DNA of 9,868 nucleotides from Gammaproteobacteria bacterium (lineage in GTDB: Bacteria; Pseudomonadota; Gammaproteobacteria; Burkholderiales; Burkholderiaceae_C): NCBI GenBank assembly GCA_018903185.1, contig JAHIQV010000396.1, positions 1-9,868 of the forward strand, read 5' to 3'. Shown piece by piece: positions 1 to 5,898 of this stretch. The position numbers were made by a program, and so were the translations under genes. The notes beneath the pieces are model-generated. The model searched no databases and was not told where the DNA came from. It saw only the letters and a list, made by a program, of their open reading frames with translations. Position 1 is the first letter of the stretch; each line of letters opens with the position of its first letter.

Positions 1-810
1 GCTGCTGCCCTGCTCGCGCAGCAGCGCGATCACGAAGGTCATGTAACCGATGTAGCCGACGCCAAAGCCGGCGTAGCCCGCCAGCGCGAAGGCGAAGTCG
101 CGCATGCGGAACACGCGGCTGGCGGGTGGGCCTGCGGCTTGCCCGGAGGACGCGGCCACGGCCGGGCGGGCGGCTTCGCTGGCCGCGAGCACGCGCGCGG
201 GCCAGGCCAGCAGCGCCGTCGCCAGCGCGCACACCAACGACAGGCCCCACCACGCCCAGGCCCAGCCGTGGGGCTGGCCGGCCGCGCGCTCCAGCAGCCA
301 GGGCACGCCGAGCGCGGAGACCACGATGCCCAGGCCGGTGCCGCCGTAATACAGCCCGAGCAGGAAACCACTCCGGTGCGGTTGGCGCGCGCCCAGCCGC
401 GCGGCCAGCAGCCCACCGGTGCTGAACACCAGGGCGCTGGCCACGCCCGCCAGGCCACGCTGCAGCAGCAGCGCCGTGGCGTCGGTGAAAAACCCGCTGG
501 CGGCCATGAACAGCGTGGCCAGCACCGAGCCTGCCAGCAGCACACGCATGGGCGACAGGCGTTTGAGCAGCCACGACATGGCCAGCGCACCGATGAGGTA
601 GCCGACCGCGTTGGCGGTGTTCATGGCGCCAGCCAGGGTGTAGCTCCAGCCCAGGTCGTCGCGCATGGGCGGCAGCAGCAGGCCGTAGGCGAAGCGCGTG
701 ATGCCCAGCGACACGGCTGCGCCGAGCGACAGCGCGAGCGCCAGGCGCAGGTAGGGTGTGCGGTCGGGCGCGTCAGGCGCCAGGGAAGCGGGCAAGGGGT
801 GGCGGGACAT
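1..810 (-). CDS. YbfB/YjiJ-family MFS transporter, N-terminal 270 residues (3' end off the window)
   Basis: Inner-membrane secondary transporter of the major facilitator superfamily; the substrate cannot be read from sequence. The frame is open from the ATG at 810 to the left edge with no stop, so only the N-terminal two-thirds is present (family members are usually about 390-410 residues). Seven hydrophobic segments are visible at roughly residues 21-46, 58-82, 87-108, 111-139, 147-172, 182-206 and 238-264. The stretch GITRFAYGLLLPPMRDDLGW (36-55) followed by a Gly/Ala-rich second helix resembles the YbfB/YjiJ group. A polar Ala/Pro-rich loop at 207-235 fits the central MFS loop between helices 6 and 7. 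No in-frame ATG lies shortly upstream, and no clear Shine-Dalgarno precedes 810. The gene begins 56 bp after the stop of the hemerythrin paralogue on the same strand, so co-transcription is possible. Family call fairly sure, function unknown. Confidence 0.85.
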   Translation of the reverse strand, partial: MSRHPLPASLAPDAPDRTPYLRLALALSLGAAVSLGITRFAYGLLLPPMRDDLGWSYTLAGAMNTANAVGYLIGALAMSWLLKRLSPMRVLLAGSVLATLFMAASGFFTDATALLLQRGLAGVASALVFSTGGLLAARLGARQPHRSGFLLGLYYGGTGLGIVVSALGVPWLLERAAGQPHGWAWAWWGLSLVCALATALLAWPARVLAASEAARPAVAASSGQAAGPPASRVFRMRDFAFALAGYAGFGVGYIGYMTFVIALLREQGSS

Positions 811-866
811 GGCCGGCCATTGTGGGCCAAAGCCCGACCACGCTGGCGGGTGGCCGACGCGCCGGT

Positions 867-1439
867 TCAGGCAGCGGGGGGCATGGCGGGTTCAGCGCCA
901 TCTGACCGCTGGTTCGGGTAGGCATCGGGCTCGTTGGCCGCAGCCCGGTGTTCCGCGCCAACCTGCCCCAGCCGCAGCGTCCAGAACCGGTTGAGTGCGT
1001 TGATATCGACCGCGGCGACTCGCTGGCTGCGCGCCGTTGCGACGGCCAGCACGGGCACATCCGACACCTGCCAGAACAGGCGCAGGTGCCGGTCCAACAG
1101 CCGCCGCAGCGTCGTCGTCAGCTGAGTGCGACGCTCGCCGTCCAGAAAGCCGTGGGCCCGCAGCAATGGCAGCAGATCGGAGACCAGTGGATCGTTTTGC
1201 AGGGGCTGGCGCTCCAGTTGGGCAACGGCCAGCATGACCAAGGCATCGGCACCCGGCCGCTGCTCGGGGATCGCGGCACAGACGTCGACCAGCCCCGCCC
1301 GCAGGACGTCGAAAAAAGCGGCGTGCCCACCCTGTCCCCGGGTGTCGGGCACCCGCTGAAACCATTGCACCAGGGTGTGCAACTGCCGTGAGAGCTCATG
1401 GGATTCGTCGAAGCGAGGAAGCAGGACAGGATGTGACAT
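867..1439 (-). CDS. Degenerate hemerythrin-like paralogue lacking most iron ligands (190 aa)
   Basis: I do not recognise a named family by motif. The protein aligns by eye with the hemerythrin-like protein encoded just upstream (1634-2230). Residues 1-50 match without gaps at 22 of 50 positions, including the block FFDVLRA at 42-48 in both. After a 12-residue deletion, residues 73-119 match hemerythrin 85-131 at 16 of 47, including QLER and the RR pair. The deletion removes the HHHPKE loop, and the other ligands are replaced: H13 to Ser, H91 to Pro79, H133 to Leu121, E137 to Val125. It is therefore unlikely to bind a di-iron centre in the usual way. The C-terminal tail (about 160-190) is polar and probably disordered. 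The frame is open upstream to 1616, but the ATG at 1439 is preferred because it lines up with the paralogue's Met1. No convincing Shine-Dalgarno is seen. An inverted repeat and an FNR-like box lie upstream. Confidence 0.75.
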   Translation of the reverse strand: MSHPVLLPRFDESHELSRQLHTLVQWFQRVPDTRGQGGHAAFFDVLRAGLVDVCAAIPEQRPGADALVMLAVAQLERQPLQNDPLVSDLLPLLRAHGFLDGERRTQLTTTLRRLLDRHLRLFWQVSDVPVLAVATARSQRVAAVDINALNRFWTLRLGQVGAEHRAAANEPDAYPNQRSDGAEPAMPPAA

Positions 1440-1457
1440 GGCGAGCCCGCATCTGGC

Positions 1458-1481
1458 GGGAACTGGTACTGGACAGTTCCC
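1458..1481. repeat. 24-bp inverted repeat upstream of the hemerythrin paralogue
   Basis: GGGAACTG (1458-1465) and CAGTTCCC (1474-1481) are perfect reverse complements separated by 8 nt, ending 19 bp before the start codon at 1439. A second hairpin, CCCGC-ATCTG-GCGGG (1446-1460), overlaps its left arm, so the two would be mutually exclusive in RNA. If the FNR-like box at 1510-1523 sets transcription, the start would fall near 1475 and this dyad would straddle it. It could be an operator or a leader structure. Confidence 0.5.
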
Positions 1482-1509
1482 AGCATCCCCGATCGGACCG
1501 CGGCGGGCA

Positions 1510-1523
1510 TTGACCCTGGTCAC
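1510..1523 (-). promoter_or_regulatory. Imperfect FNR/Anr-type box upstream of the hemerythrin paralogue
   Basis: TTGAC-CCTG-GTCAC matches the FNR/Anr pattern TTGAY-N4-RTCAA except for the last base. Its centre (1516.5) is 41.5 bp from a predicted start near 1475. A weak -10 (GATGCT on the minus strand, 1482-1487, 3 of 6) is correctly placed. Support is mostly positional, together with the better site upstream of the neighbouring hemerythrin gene. Confidence 0.35.
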
Positions 1524-1596
1524 GCAAACACCACTCTGGTGTTCATCCTCAGCCGTCAAACCACCGCCCTCGCACACCACGTTACGCTGTTTCACC

Positions 1597-1614
1597 GGTG
1601 GCGGTACCGCCACC
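1597..1614. repeat. 18-bp perfect palindrome between the two hemerythrin-like genes
   Basis: GGTGGCGGTACCGCCACC is perfectly self-complementary and begins 19 bp after the hemerythrin stop (1634) in the direction of transcription. No T-tract follows on either strand, so it is not a standard intrinsic terminator. It could stabilise the hemerythrin mRNA 3' end or attenuate read-through into the paralogue. Confidence 0.45.
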
Positions 1615-1633
1615 ACGCCCCGGAGAACGGCGA

Positions 1634-2230
1634 TCAGCCCTGACCCAGGCCCACCGGCGCGGGTGCGCGCATCACGATGCGGGTGAACAGGCGGTCGAAC
1701 TGCGGGTCGCGCGGTACGCGGCTGTTCAGGGGGTCCTGGTTGGTGGCGAACGCGGCGTTGAGCGCGTGCCAGTCGGCGTCGGTCAGGCTCTTTTCGGCTT
1801 CCGGCAGGATCACCGACTCTTCCAGCCGCATGTGCTCCAGGTAGAAATCCACATAGCGGGTCACCTCGTCCTCGAACGCCTGGCGCCGGGTTTCGCCCAG
1901 CAGTTCCCAGGCCATCAGCAAATGCATGAGTTCGCGCACACGCAATTCACCCTGCATGTGGTCGCGCTCGAGCTGGTCAATGGCGGCCATGGTGTGCGGC
2001 GCCACGCGCGCCACGCGGGGAAACAGCAGGTCCGATTCCTTGGGGTGGTGGTGCTTCTCGGGAAACTCGTCGATGTAGAACAGCATCGCCCGCAACACGT
2101 CAAAAAACAGCTCGGTCTGGCCGGTGCCTTCGGGATCGGGACCGCGCCGGACCATCTGCATCAGCGATTGCAGCATCGCCGCCAGCGAGGCGTGTTCGTC
2201 GCGGATGACCCGCAGGGCTTCGTGATTCAT
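1634..2230 (-). CDS. Hemerythrin (HHE cation-binding) domain protein, 198 aa
   Basis: Predicted cytoplasmic four-helix-bundle protein carrying a non-heme di-iron site; relatives bind O2 or nitric oxide or act in iron/redox stress. Ligand-type residues are seen in the expected order: H13 in DEHASL, H60-H62 with E65 in the HHHPKES segment, H91 and E95 in ERDHMQGE, and H133 and E137 in YLEHMRLEE. There is no signal peptide and no membrane segment. The start at 2230 is preferred over the upstream in-frame ATG at 2260 because GAGGAG (2240-2245) sits 9 nt before it and the helix with H13 begins at once. A gap of 163 bp separates it from the end of copA on the same strand, and that gap contains an FNR/Anr-type box with class II spacing. 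The ligand-poor paralogue follows 194 bp downstream. Physiological ligand unknown; family call confident. Confidence 0.9.
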   Translation of the reverse strand: MNHEALRVIRDEHASLAAMLQSLMQMVRRGPDPEGTGQTELFFDVLRAMLFYIDEFPEKHHHPKESDLLFPRVARVAPHTMAAIDQLERDHMQGELRVRELMHLLMAWELLGETRRQAFEDEVTRYVDFYLEHMRLEESVILPEAEKSLTDADWHALNAAFATNQDPLNSRVPRDPQFDRLFTRIVMRAPAPVGLGQG

Positions 2231-2280
2231 GGTGTTTGTCTCCTCAGGGATCAAAACCAACCCAGCGGTCGGTTAACTCG

Positions 2281-2329
2281 CCCCAAGACTATCACCGAAC
2301 ACGGCGCGAACCAGATTGACGCAAATCAA
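2281..2329 (-). promoter_or_regulatory. Predicted FNR/Anr-type class II promoter of the hemerythrin gene
   Basis: TTGAC-GCAA-ATCAA at 2316-2329 matches the FNR/Anr consensus at every fixed position. On the minus strand a -10-like GATAGT (2288-2293, 4 of 6) follows, giving a start near 2281, exactly 41.5 bp from the centre of the box. That is the spacing of class II FNR/CRP-family activation. The leader to the ATG at 2230 would be about 50 nt and carries the GAGGAG ribosome site. Which regulator (Fnr, Anr, Dnr-like) binds cannot be told from sequence. Confidence 0.7.
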
Positions 2330-2393
2330 CCCTGACCACCAAGTAGCAGCGCCCGGACGGCAGGCGACGCACAGCCGCCCACCCCACGGCGTT

Positions 2394-4931
2394 TCACCGC
2401 TGCACTGGCGGCTTCCAGCGCTTGAGCAACAGGGCGTTGCTGACCACGCTCACCGAACTCATCGCCATCGCCGCACCCGCCAGCACCGGGCTCAGGTAAC
2501 CCAGCGCGGCCAGCGGAATGCCGGCGGCGTTGTAAGCGAAGGCCCAGAACAGGTTCTGCCGGATCTTGCTCACGGTGCGGCGCGAGATGTCGAGCGCGGC
2601 GGCCACCAGCATCGGGTCGCCGCGCATCAGCGTGATGCCCGCAGCGTGCATCGCCACGTCGGAACTGCCACCCTGGCTGTGGCTCATGGCCATGCCGACA
2701 TCGGCCGCTGCGAGCGCCGGTGCGTCGTTCACGCCATCGCCGACCATCGCCACGGTGTGAAGGCCCCCACGCTCCACCGCTGGCGCGGGTCGCTGCCCCC
2801 CGAGGGGGCTGACCCCGCCTTGGGGCGGCCCGGCGGCGGGGTCGCCGCTTTCCCTCGCCAACAATGCGGGCGGCGTGCCACCCTCCACCGCCGCCAGCGC
2901 CACCAGGCCCGGCGGCGGTTCGCGTTCGCCCAGCTTCAGGCGCTGAACCACCGCCGCCTTGTCGCCCGGCAGCACCTCGGCGATCACCTCGCCTTCGTCG
3001 GCCCGCAGGCCCAGCGTGTGGGCCATGGCCAGCGCGGCGCCGCGGTTGTCGCCCGAGACCATGAAGAGCCGCAGGCCCTGGGCCCGCAGCCCGGCCAGCG
3101 CAGCGGCCGCGCCGGGCTTGGCTTCGTCGGCGAAGGCCAGCAGGGCCAGCGGTGCCCATTGAATCAGCCGTTCGCCGGGCCGCCCCAAGTACGGCTGCAC
3201 CCCCTCGGGGGGCCTGGCGGAGCCAGGGTCGGGGGCACTGCTCTCGCCCTGCGCCGCCAGCACCGACACCGTGGCGCCTTCGTCCTGCAGCGTCTGCGCA
3301 CGCGCCGCCAGCGGGCCCATCGCCGCGCCCAGCTCGTCCATCCAGCGCAGGCTGCCCAGCGCCAGCTTCGCGCCCTGCACCGTGCCCAGGCTGCCGCGGC
3401 CCGACACCGCCTGCACATCCTGCGCCGCATCGGCAGCCACCGTCAGCCCACGCGTGGCCGCGGCCTCCAGCACGGCGCGCGCCAGTGGGTGCGCGCTCTG
3501 CGCCTGCAGCGCGCTCGCCGCCTGCAACACCGCCACCTCGTCCACGCCGGCAGCGGCCTCGATCAGCCGCAGCCGCGGATGGCCAACGGTCAGCGTTCCG
3601 GTCTTGTCAAACGCCACGGTGTCCACGCGGTGCGCGATCTCCAGCGCCTGCGCGTCCTTGATCAAAATGCCGTGTTGCGCCGCCACGCCCGTGCCGGCCA
3701 TGATCGCCGCGGGCGTGGCCAAGCCGAGCGCGCAGGGGCAAGCGATCACCAGCACCGACACCGCGTGCAGCAAAGCCTCTTCCACCGGCGCGCCCACGTA
3801 CAACCAGCCGCCCAGCGTGAACAGCGCAATCACCAGCACCACCGGCACGAACACCGAAGCCACCTTGTCCACCAGACGCTGCACCGGCGCCTTGCCCGCC
3901 TGCGCGTCCTGTACCAGCGCGATGATGTGCGCCAGCACGCTCTGCGCGCCCACCGCGCGCACGCTGACCTGCACCGCGCCCTCGCCGTTGAGCGCACCGC
4001 CCGTCACGCCATCGCCCACCGCCTTGGCCACCGGCATGGCTTCACCGGTGAGCATGGATTCATCGGCCTGCGTGCTGCCCTGTGCCACCGTACCGTCGGC
4101 CGGAAAACGCTCACCCGGCCGCACGGTGATCAGGTCGCCCGGCAGCAACTCGTCGACCGGCACGTCGGTCTCTTCGGTGCGCTTGATGCCATCGGGCAGC
4201 AGGTGCGCCCACTCGGGTCGCAGCGCATGCAGTGCGCGGATGGCGCTGGTGGTCTGGCGCTTGGCGCGCGCCTCCAGCCACTTGCCCAGCAGCACCAGCG
4301 TGATCACCACCGCCGAGCCTTCGTAGTACAGGTGCACCATCTCGCCCGGTTCGGCACGCCACCACAGCCAGGTGGACAACATCCAGCCCGCCGTCGTGCC
4401 GATGGCCACCAGCAACTCCATGTTGCCGGTGAGCGCTTTCAGCGCGTGCCAGCCGGCCTTGTAAAAGCGCGCGCCGAGCCAGAACTGCACCGGCGTGGCG
4501 AGCATGAACTGTGTCCACGAAGGCAGCATCCAGTGTTTGCCGAACAGGTCGCCCACCATGGGCAGGGCCAGCGGGGCCGAGAGCAGCAGGCCCGCGAGCA
4601 CGGGCAGGAAGTCGGTGGGGATGCCGTGCCAGCGTTCGTTGCTGTCCTCGTCCATGGTGGCCATGGACCGTGGTTCGTAGCCGGCGTCGCGCACCGCGCG
4701 CTTGATGCGCGCCAGGGTTTCGGCGTCGTCGGGGCCGGAGAGCATGACGCGCGCCGACTCGGTGGCCAGGTTCACGCTCGCACCGCTCACGCCAGGCTGC
4801 TTCTTCAGCACCTTTTCCACGCGCGACACACACGACGCACAGGTCATGCCGCCGATGCCCAGGTCGATCTGGCACAGCTCGAGGGATTCGGGCACGACGC
4901 CGGAGTCGGCCACTGCGGTCAGGGTATTCAT
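2394..4931 (-). CDS. copA: CopA, P1B-type Cu+-exporting ATPase with two repeat-derived insertions (845 aa)
   Basis: ATP-driven export of Cu+ from cytoplasm to periplasm. One N-terminal metal-binding domain carries GMTCASC (28-34). Membrane helices follow from about residue 105. Also seen: TGEAMP (295-300, actuator), CPC in the transport helix (398-400), DKTGT with phosphorylated D442, the nucleotide-domain HP pair (481-482), GDGVNDAP (731-738), and the YN (800-801) and MSS (824-826) signatures of Cu+ pumps. All catalytic motifs are intact. The protein is longer than I expect for a single-HMA CopA because two GC-rich palindromic repeats lie in frame: residues about 566-589, in the turn before APLALLAFADEAKPG, and about 697-723, in the loop before HTVAMVGDGVNDAP. 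Both encode Pro/Gly/Ala-rich segments. The gene is divergent from copZ-cueR. Its CueR-type -10 ends 6 nt before the ATG, so a leaderless mRNA is predicted. Identity is confident. Confidence 0.96.
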   Translation of the reverse strand: MNTLTAVADSGVVPESLELCQIDLGIGGMTCASCVSRVEKVLKKQPGVSGASVNLATESARVMLSGPDDAETLARIKRAVRDAGYEPRSMATMDEDSNERWHGIPTDFLPVLAGLLLSAPLALPMVGDLFGKHWMLPSWTQFMLATPVQFWLGARFYKAGWHALKALTGNMELLVAIGTTAGWMLSTWLWWRAEPGEMVHLYYEGSAVVITLVLLGKWLEARAKRQTTSAIRALHALRPEWAHLLPDGIKRTEETDVPVDELLPGDLITVRPGERFPADGTVAQGSTQADESMLTGEAMPVAKAVGDGVTGGALNGEGAVQVSVRAVGAQSVLAHIIALVQDAQAGKAPVQRLVDKVASVFVPVVLVIALFTLGGWLYVGAPVEEALLHAVSVLVIACPCALGLATPAAIMAGTGVAAQHGILIKDAQALEIAHRVDTVAFDKTGTLTVGHPRLRLIEAAAGVDEVAVLQAASALQAQSAHPLARAVLEAAATRGLTVAADAAQDVQAVSGRGSLGTVQGAKLALGSLRWMDELGAAMGPLAARAQTLQDEGATVSVLAAQGESSAPDPGSARPPEGVQPYLGRPGERLIQWAPLALLAFADEAKPGAAAALAGLRAQGLRLFMVSGDNRGAALAMAHTLGLRADEGEVIAEVLPGDKAAVVQRLKLGEREPPPGLVALAAVEGGTPPALLARESGDPAAGPPQGGVSPLGGQRPAPAVERGGLHTVAMVGDGVNDAPALAAADVGMAMSHSQGGSSDVAMHAAGITLMRGDPMLVAAALDISRRTVSKIRQNLFWAFAYNAAGIPLAALGYLSPVLAGAAMAMSSVSVVSNALLLKRWKPPVQR
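2764..2843 (+). repeat. Palindromic repeat, copy A, inside copA (antisense orientation to the gene)
   Basis: GC-rich element with the order: CCCCCACGCTCCACCGCT leader, CCCCCCGAGGGGG hairpin, then stem GACCCCGCC (2811-2819) and GGCGGGGTC (2835-2843) around a CTTGGGGCGGCCCGGCG core. The leader and core are nearly identical to copy C at 5720-5797. It is read in frame from its other strand as about 27 residues of CopA just before GDGVNDAP, without any stop or frameshift. Confidence 0.85.
3165..3236 (-). repeat. Palindromic repeat, copy B, inside copA (same orientation as the gene)
   Basis: Read on the minus strand it has the same order as copies A and C: a GCCCCCGAC start, a CCTGGC-TCC-GCCAGG hairpin, CCCCCCGAGGGGG (3200-3212), then arms CAGCCGT (3191-3197) and ACGGCTG (3165-3171) around CTTGGGGCGGCCCGGCG (3173-3189). 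The core is identical to copy A while the arms differ in sequence but still pair. It encodes about 24 extra CopA residues at a turn between the nucleotide and phosphorylation domains. Confidence 0.78.
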
Positions 4932-4937
4932 GGGTCA

Positions 4938-4968
4938 AGGATAAGCTTTACCCCCATGGGAAGGTCAA
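4938..4968 (-). promoter_or_regulatory. CueR-type promoter of copA with 19-bp spacer
   Basis: On the minus strand, -35 TTGACC (4963-4968) and -10 TATCCT (4938-4943, 4 of 6) are separated by exactly 19 bp, the overlong spacer of MerR-family activated promoters. The spacer begins TTCCC, giving the ACCTTCC half-site typical of CueR; the opposite half is degenerate. The -10 ends 6 nt before the copA ATG, so transcription should begin at or next to the A of the start codon. Confidence 0.8.
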
Positions 4969-5000
4969 GCGACAAGGTGTATCGTTCATCGCCTGGGGAC

Positions 5001-5031
5001 TTGACCTTGACACCGTGTCAAGGCTGAAGAT
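5001..5031 (+). promoter_or_regulatory. MerR/CueR-type promoter and perfect operator dyad of copZ-cueR
   Basis: TTGACC (5001-5006) is followed after 19 bp by a weak -10, GAAGAT (5026-5031, 3 of 6). Between them lies a perfect dyad, CCTTGACAC-C-GTGTCAAGG (5005-5023), whose centre is 8 bp past the -35, the same geometry as known CueR promoters. Its half-sites (CCTTGAC) differ from the CCTTCC half-site at copA. The leader to copZ is about 20 nt and includes GAGG at 5047-5050. Confidence 0.72.
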
Positions 5032-5057
5032 GCAAGCTTTCAACTTGAGGAACCACC

Positions 5058-5258
5058 ATGAGCCAACAAACCTTCACTGTCCAGGGCATGACCTGCGGCC
5101 ACTGCGAAAAAGCCGTCACCACCGCCATCAAGACCCTGGACCCGCAGGCCGAGGTGCGCATTGACCGCAGCCAGAACCTGGTGGAAGTCAAAACCGAACA
5201 GCCGCGCGAGGCGGTGGCCGCGGCCATCAGCGAAGAAGGCTACACCGTCGCTGCATGA
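5058..5258 (+). CDS. copZ: CopZ-like copper chaperone, single HMA domain (66 aa)
   Basis: Small cytoplasmic metallochaperone that binds Cu+ and can pass it to CopA. The whole protein is one heavy-metal-associated ferredoxin-like domain: GMTCGHC at residues 10-16 supplies the two Cys ligands, and EEGY near 59-62 matches the usual C-terminal helix end. Its length is normal for the family. The start is fixed by GAGG 7 nt upstream and by the motif position. Its stop overlaps the start of cueR by 4 bp (ATGA at 5255-5258), so the two are translationally coupled in one operon. It is divergent from copA and preceded by a MerR-type operator, so induction by copper through CueR is the simplest reading. 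Confidence 0.93.
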   Translation: MSQQTFTVQGMTCGHCEKAVTTAIKTLDPQAEVRIDRSQNLVEVKTEQPREAVAAAISEEGYTVAA

Positions 5259-5767
5259 GACACACCGGCGGTACCGCGCAGCCCAACGAAGCAGTCGAGG
5301 CCCCATTGGATGCCGCGGGCGCCTGGCCGGTCAACATCGGTACCGCCGCCAGCCTGAGCGGGATTTCGCCCAAGATGCTGCGCCACTACGAAGCGCTCGG
5401 CCTGCTGGGCACGGTGGCGCGCACCGACAGCAACTACCGGCAGTACAGCCTGGCCGACGTGCACACCCTGCGCTTCATCCGCCGTTCGCGCGACATGGGC
5501 TTCGGTCTCGACGCCATCACCGAACTCGTGAGCCTGTGGCACAACCGGCGCCGCAGCAGCGCCAGCGTCAAGCGCATCGCGCAGAAGCACCGCGACGAAC
5601 TCGGCCAGCGCATCGAAGCGCTGCAGGCCATGCAGCGCACCCTGGACGAACTGCTGTGCCATTGCCCCGGCAACGACCGGCCCGACTGCCCGATCCTCGA
5701 CGACCTGGGAAGTCTCCGACCCCCACGCTCCACCGCTGCGCGGGTCGCTGCCCCCAGGGGGGGCTGA
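5255..5767 (+). CDS. cueR: CueR-like MerR-family copper-responsive regulator (170 aa)
   Basis: Cytoplasmic Cu+-sensing activator that untwists 19-bp-spacer promoters. The winged helix-turn-helix runs from about residue 26 (VNIGTAASLSGISPKMLRHY) to 95, followed by the long dimerisation helix. The metal loop is CHCPGNDRPDCPI with C137 and C145 seven residues apart, as in CueR. Ser102 stands where E. coli CueR has Ser77, which fits sensing of a +1 ion. Two features are odd. There is a 25-residue N-terminal extension before the usual start of the domain, with no alternative ATG/GTG nearer it. And the last 18 or so residues (after DDLGS) are Pro/Arg/Ala-rich and are encoded by repeat copy C, which also supplies the TGA stop. 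Likely targets are the two promoters in 4938-5031. Confidence 0.9.
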   Translation: MRHTGGTAQPNEAVEAPLDAAGAWPVNIGTAASLSGISPKMLRHYEALGLLGTVARTDSNYRQYSLADVHTLRFIRRSRDMGFGLDAITELVSLWHNRRRSSASVKRIAQKHRDELGQRIEALQAMQRTLDELLCHCPGNDRPDCPILDDLGSLRPPRSTAARVAAPRGG

Positions 5768-5797
5768 TCCACCTTGGGTCGGCCCGGCGGTGGATCC
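5720..5797 (+). repeat. Palindromic repeat, copy C, spanning the 3' end of cueR
   Basis: Nearly identical to copy A in its leader (CCCCCACGCTCCACCGCT) and core (CTTGGGTCGGCCCGGCGG). Its stem is GATCCACC (5766-5773) pairing perfectly with GGTGGATC (5789-5796); compared with copy A both arms have changed together. The cueR stop codon (5765-5767) lies inside it. With no other hairpin before the Spy-like gene, it may also act as the transcript end of copZ-cueR, though no T-tract is present. Confidence 0.85.
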
Positions 5798-5898
5798 TTG
5801 ATCTGACGCAAGCCATCCAGGCGTTAGCGGAACAAATCTTTACAAACCGGCATCACTCCGGCACAGAGCAGATACAGCCGCTGCTCACACTGAAGCCA

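Noticed and set aside
1440..1616. 59-residue N-terminal extension of the hemerythrin paralogue
   Set aside because: The alignment to the neighbouring hemerythrin starts exactly at the Met encoded at 1439, and the extension covers an inverted repeat and an FNR-like site.
3652..3664. TTGATCAA inside copA as a regulator site
   Set aside because: There is no 4-bp spacer between the half-sites, and it lies within a conserved coding motif (LIKDAQAL).
5005..5023. TTGAC...GTCAA dyad before copZ as another FNR box
   Set aside because: The half-sites are separated by 5 bp, not 4. The position relative to a TTGACC -35 with 19-bp spacing fits a MerR-family operator instead.
2316..5027. Very long open frame on the plus strand opposite copA (903 codons)
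   Set aside because: It is antisense to a complete P-type ATPase with every family motif. Its His/Arg/Gln-rich translation is the usual mirror of GC-rich coding DNA.
5799..5812. TTGAT-CTGA-CGCAA after cueR as an FNR box
   Set aside because: Two mismatches in the right half-site and no promoter-like -10 at a fitting distance.
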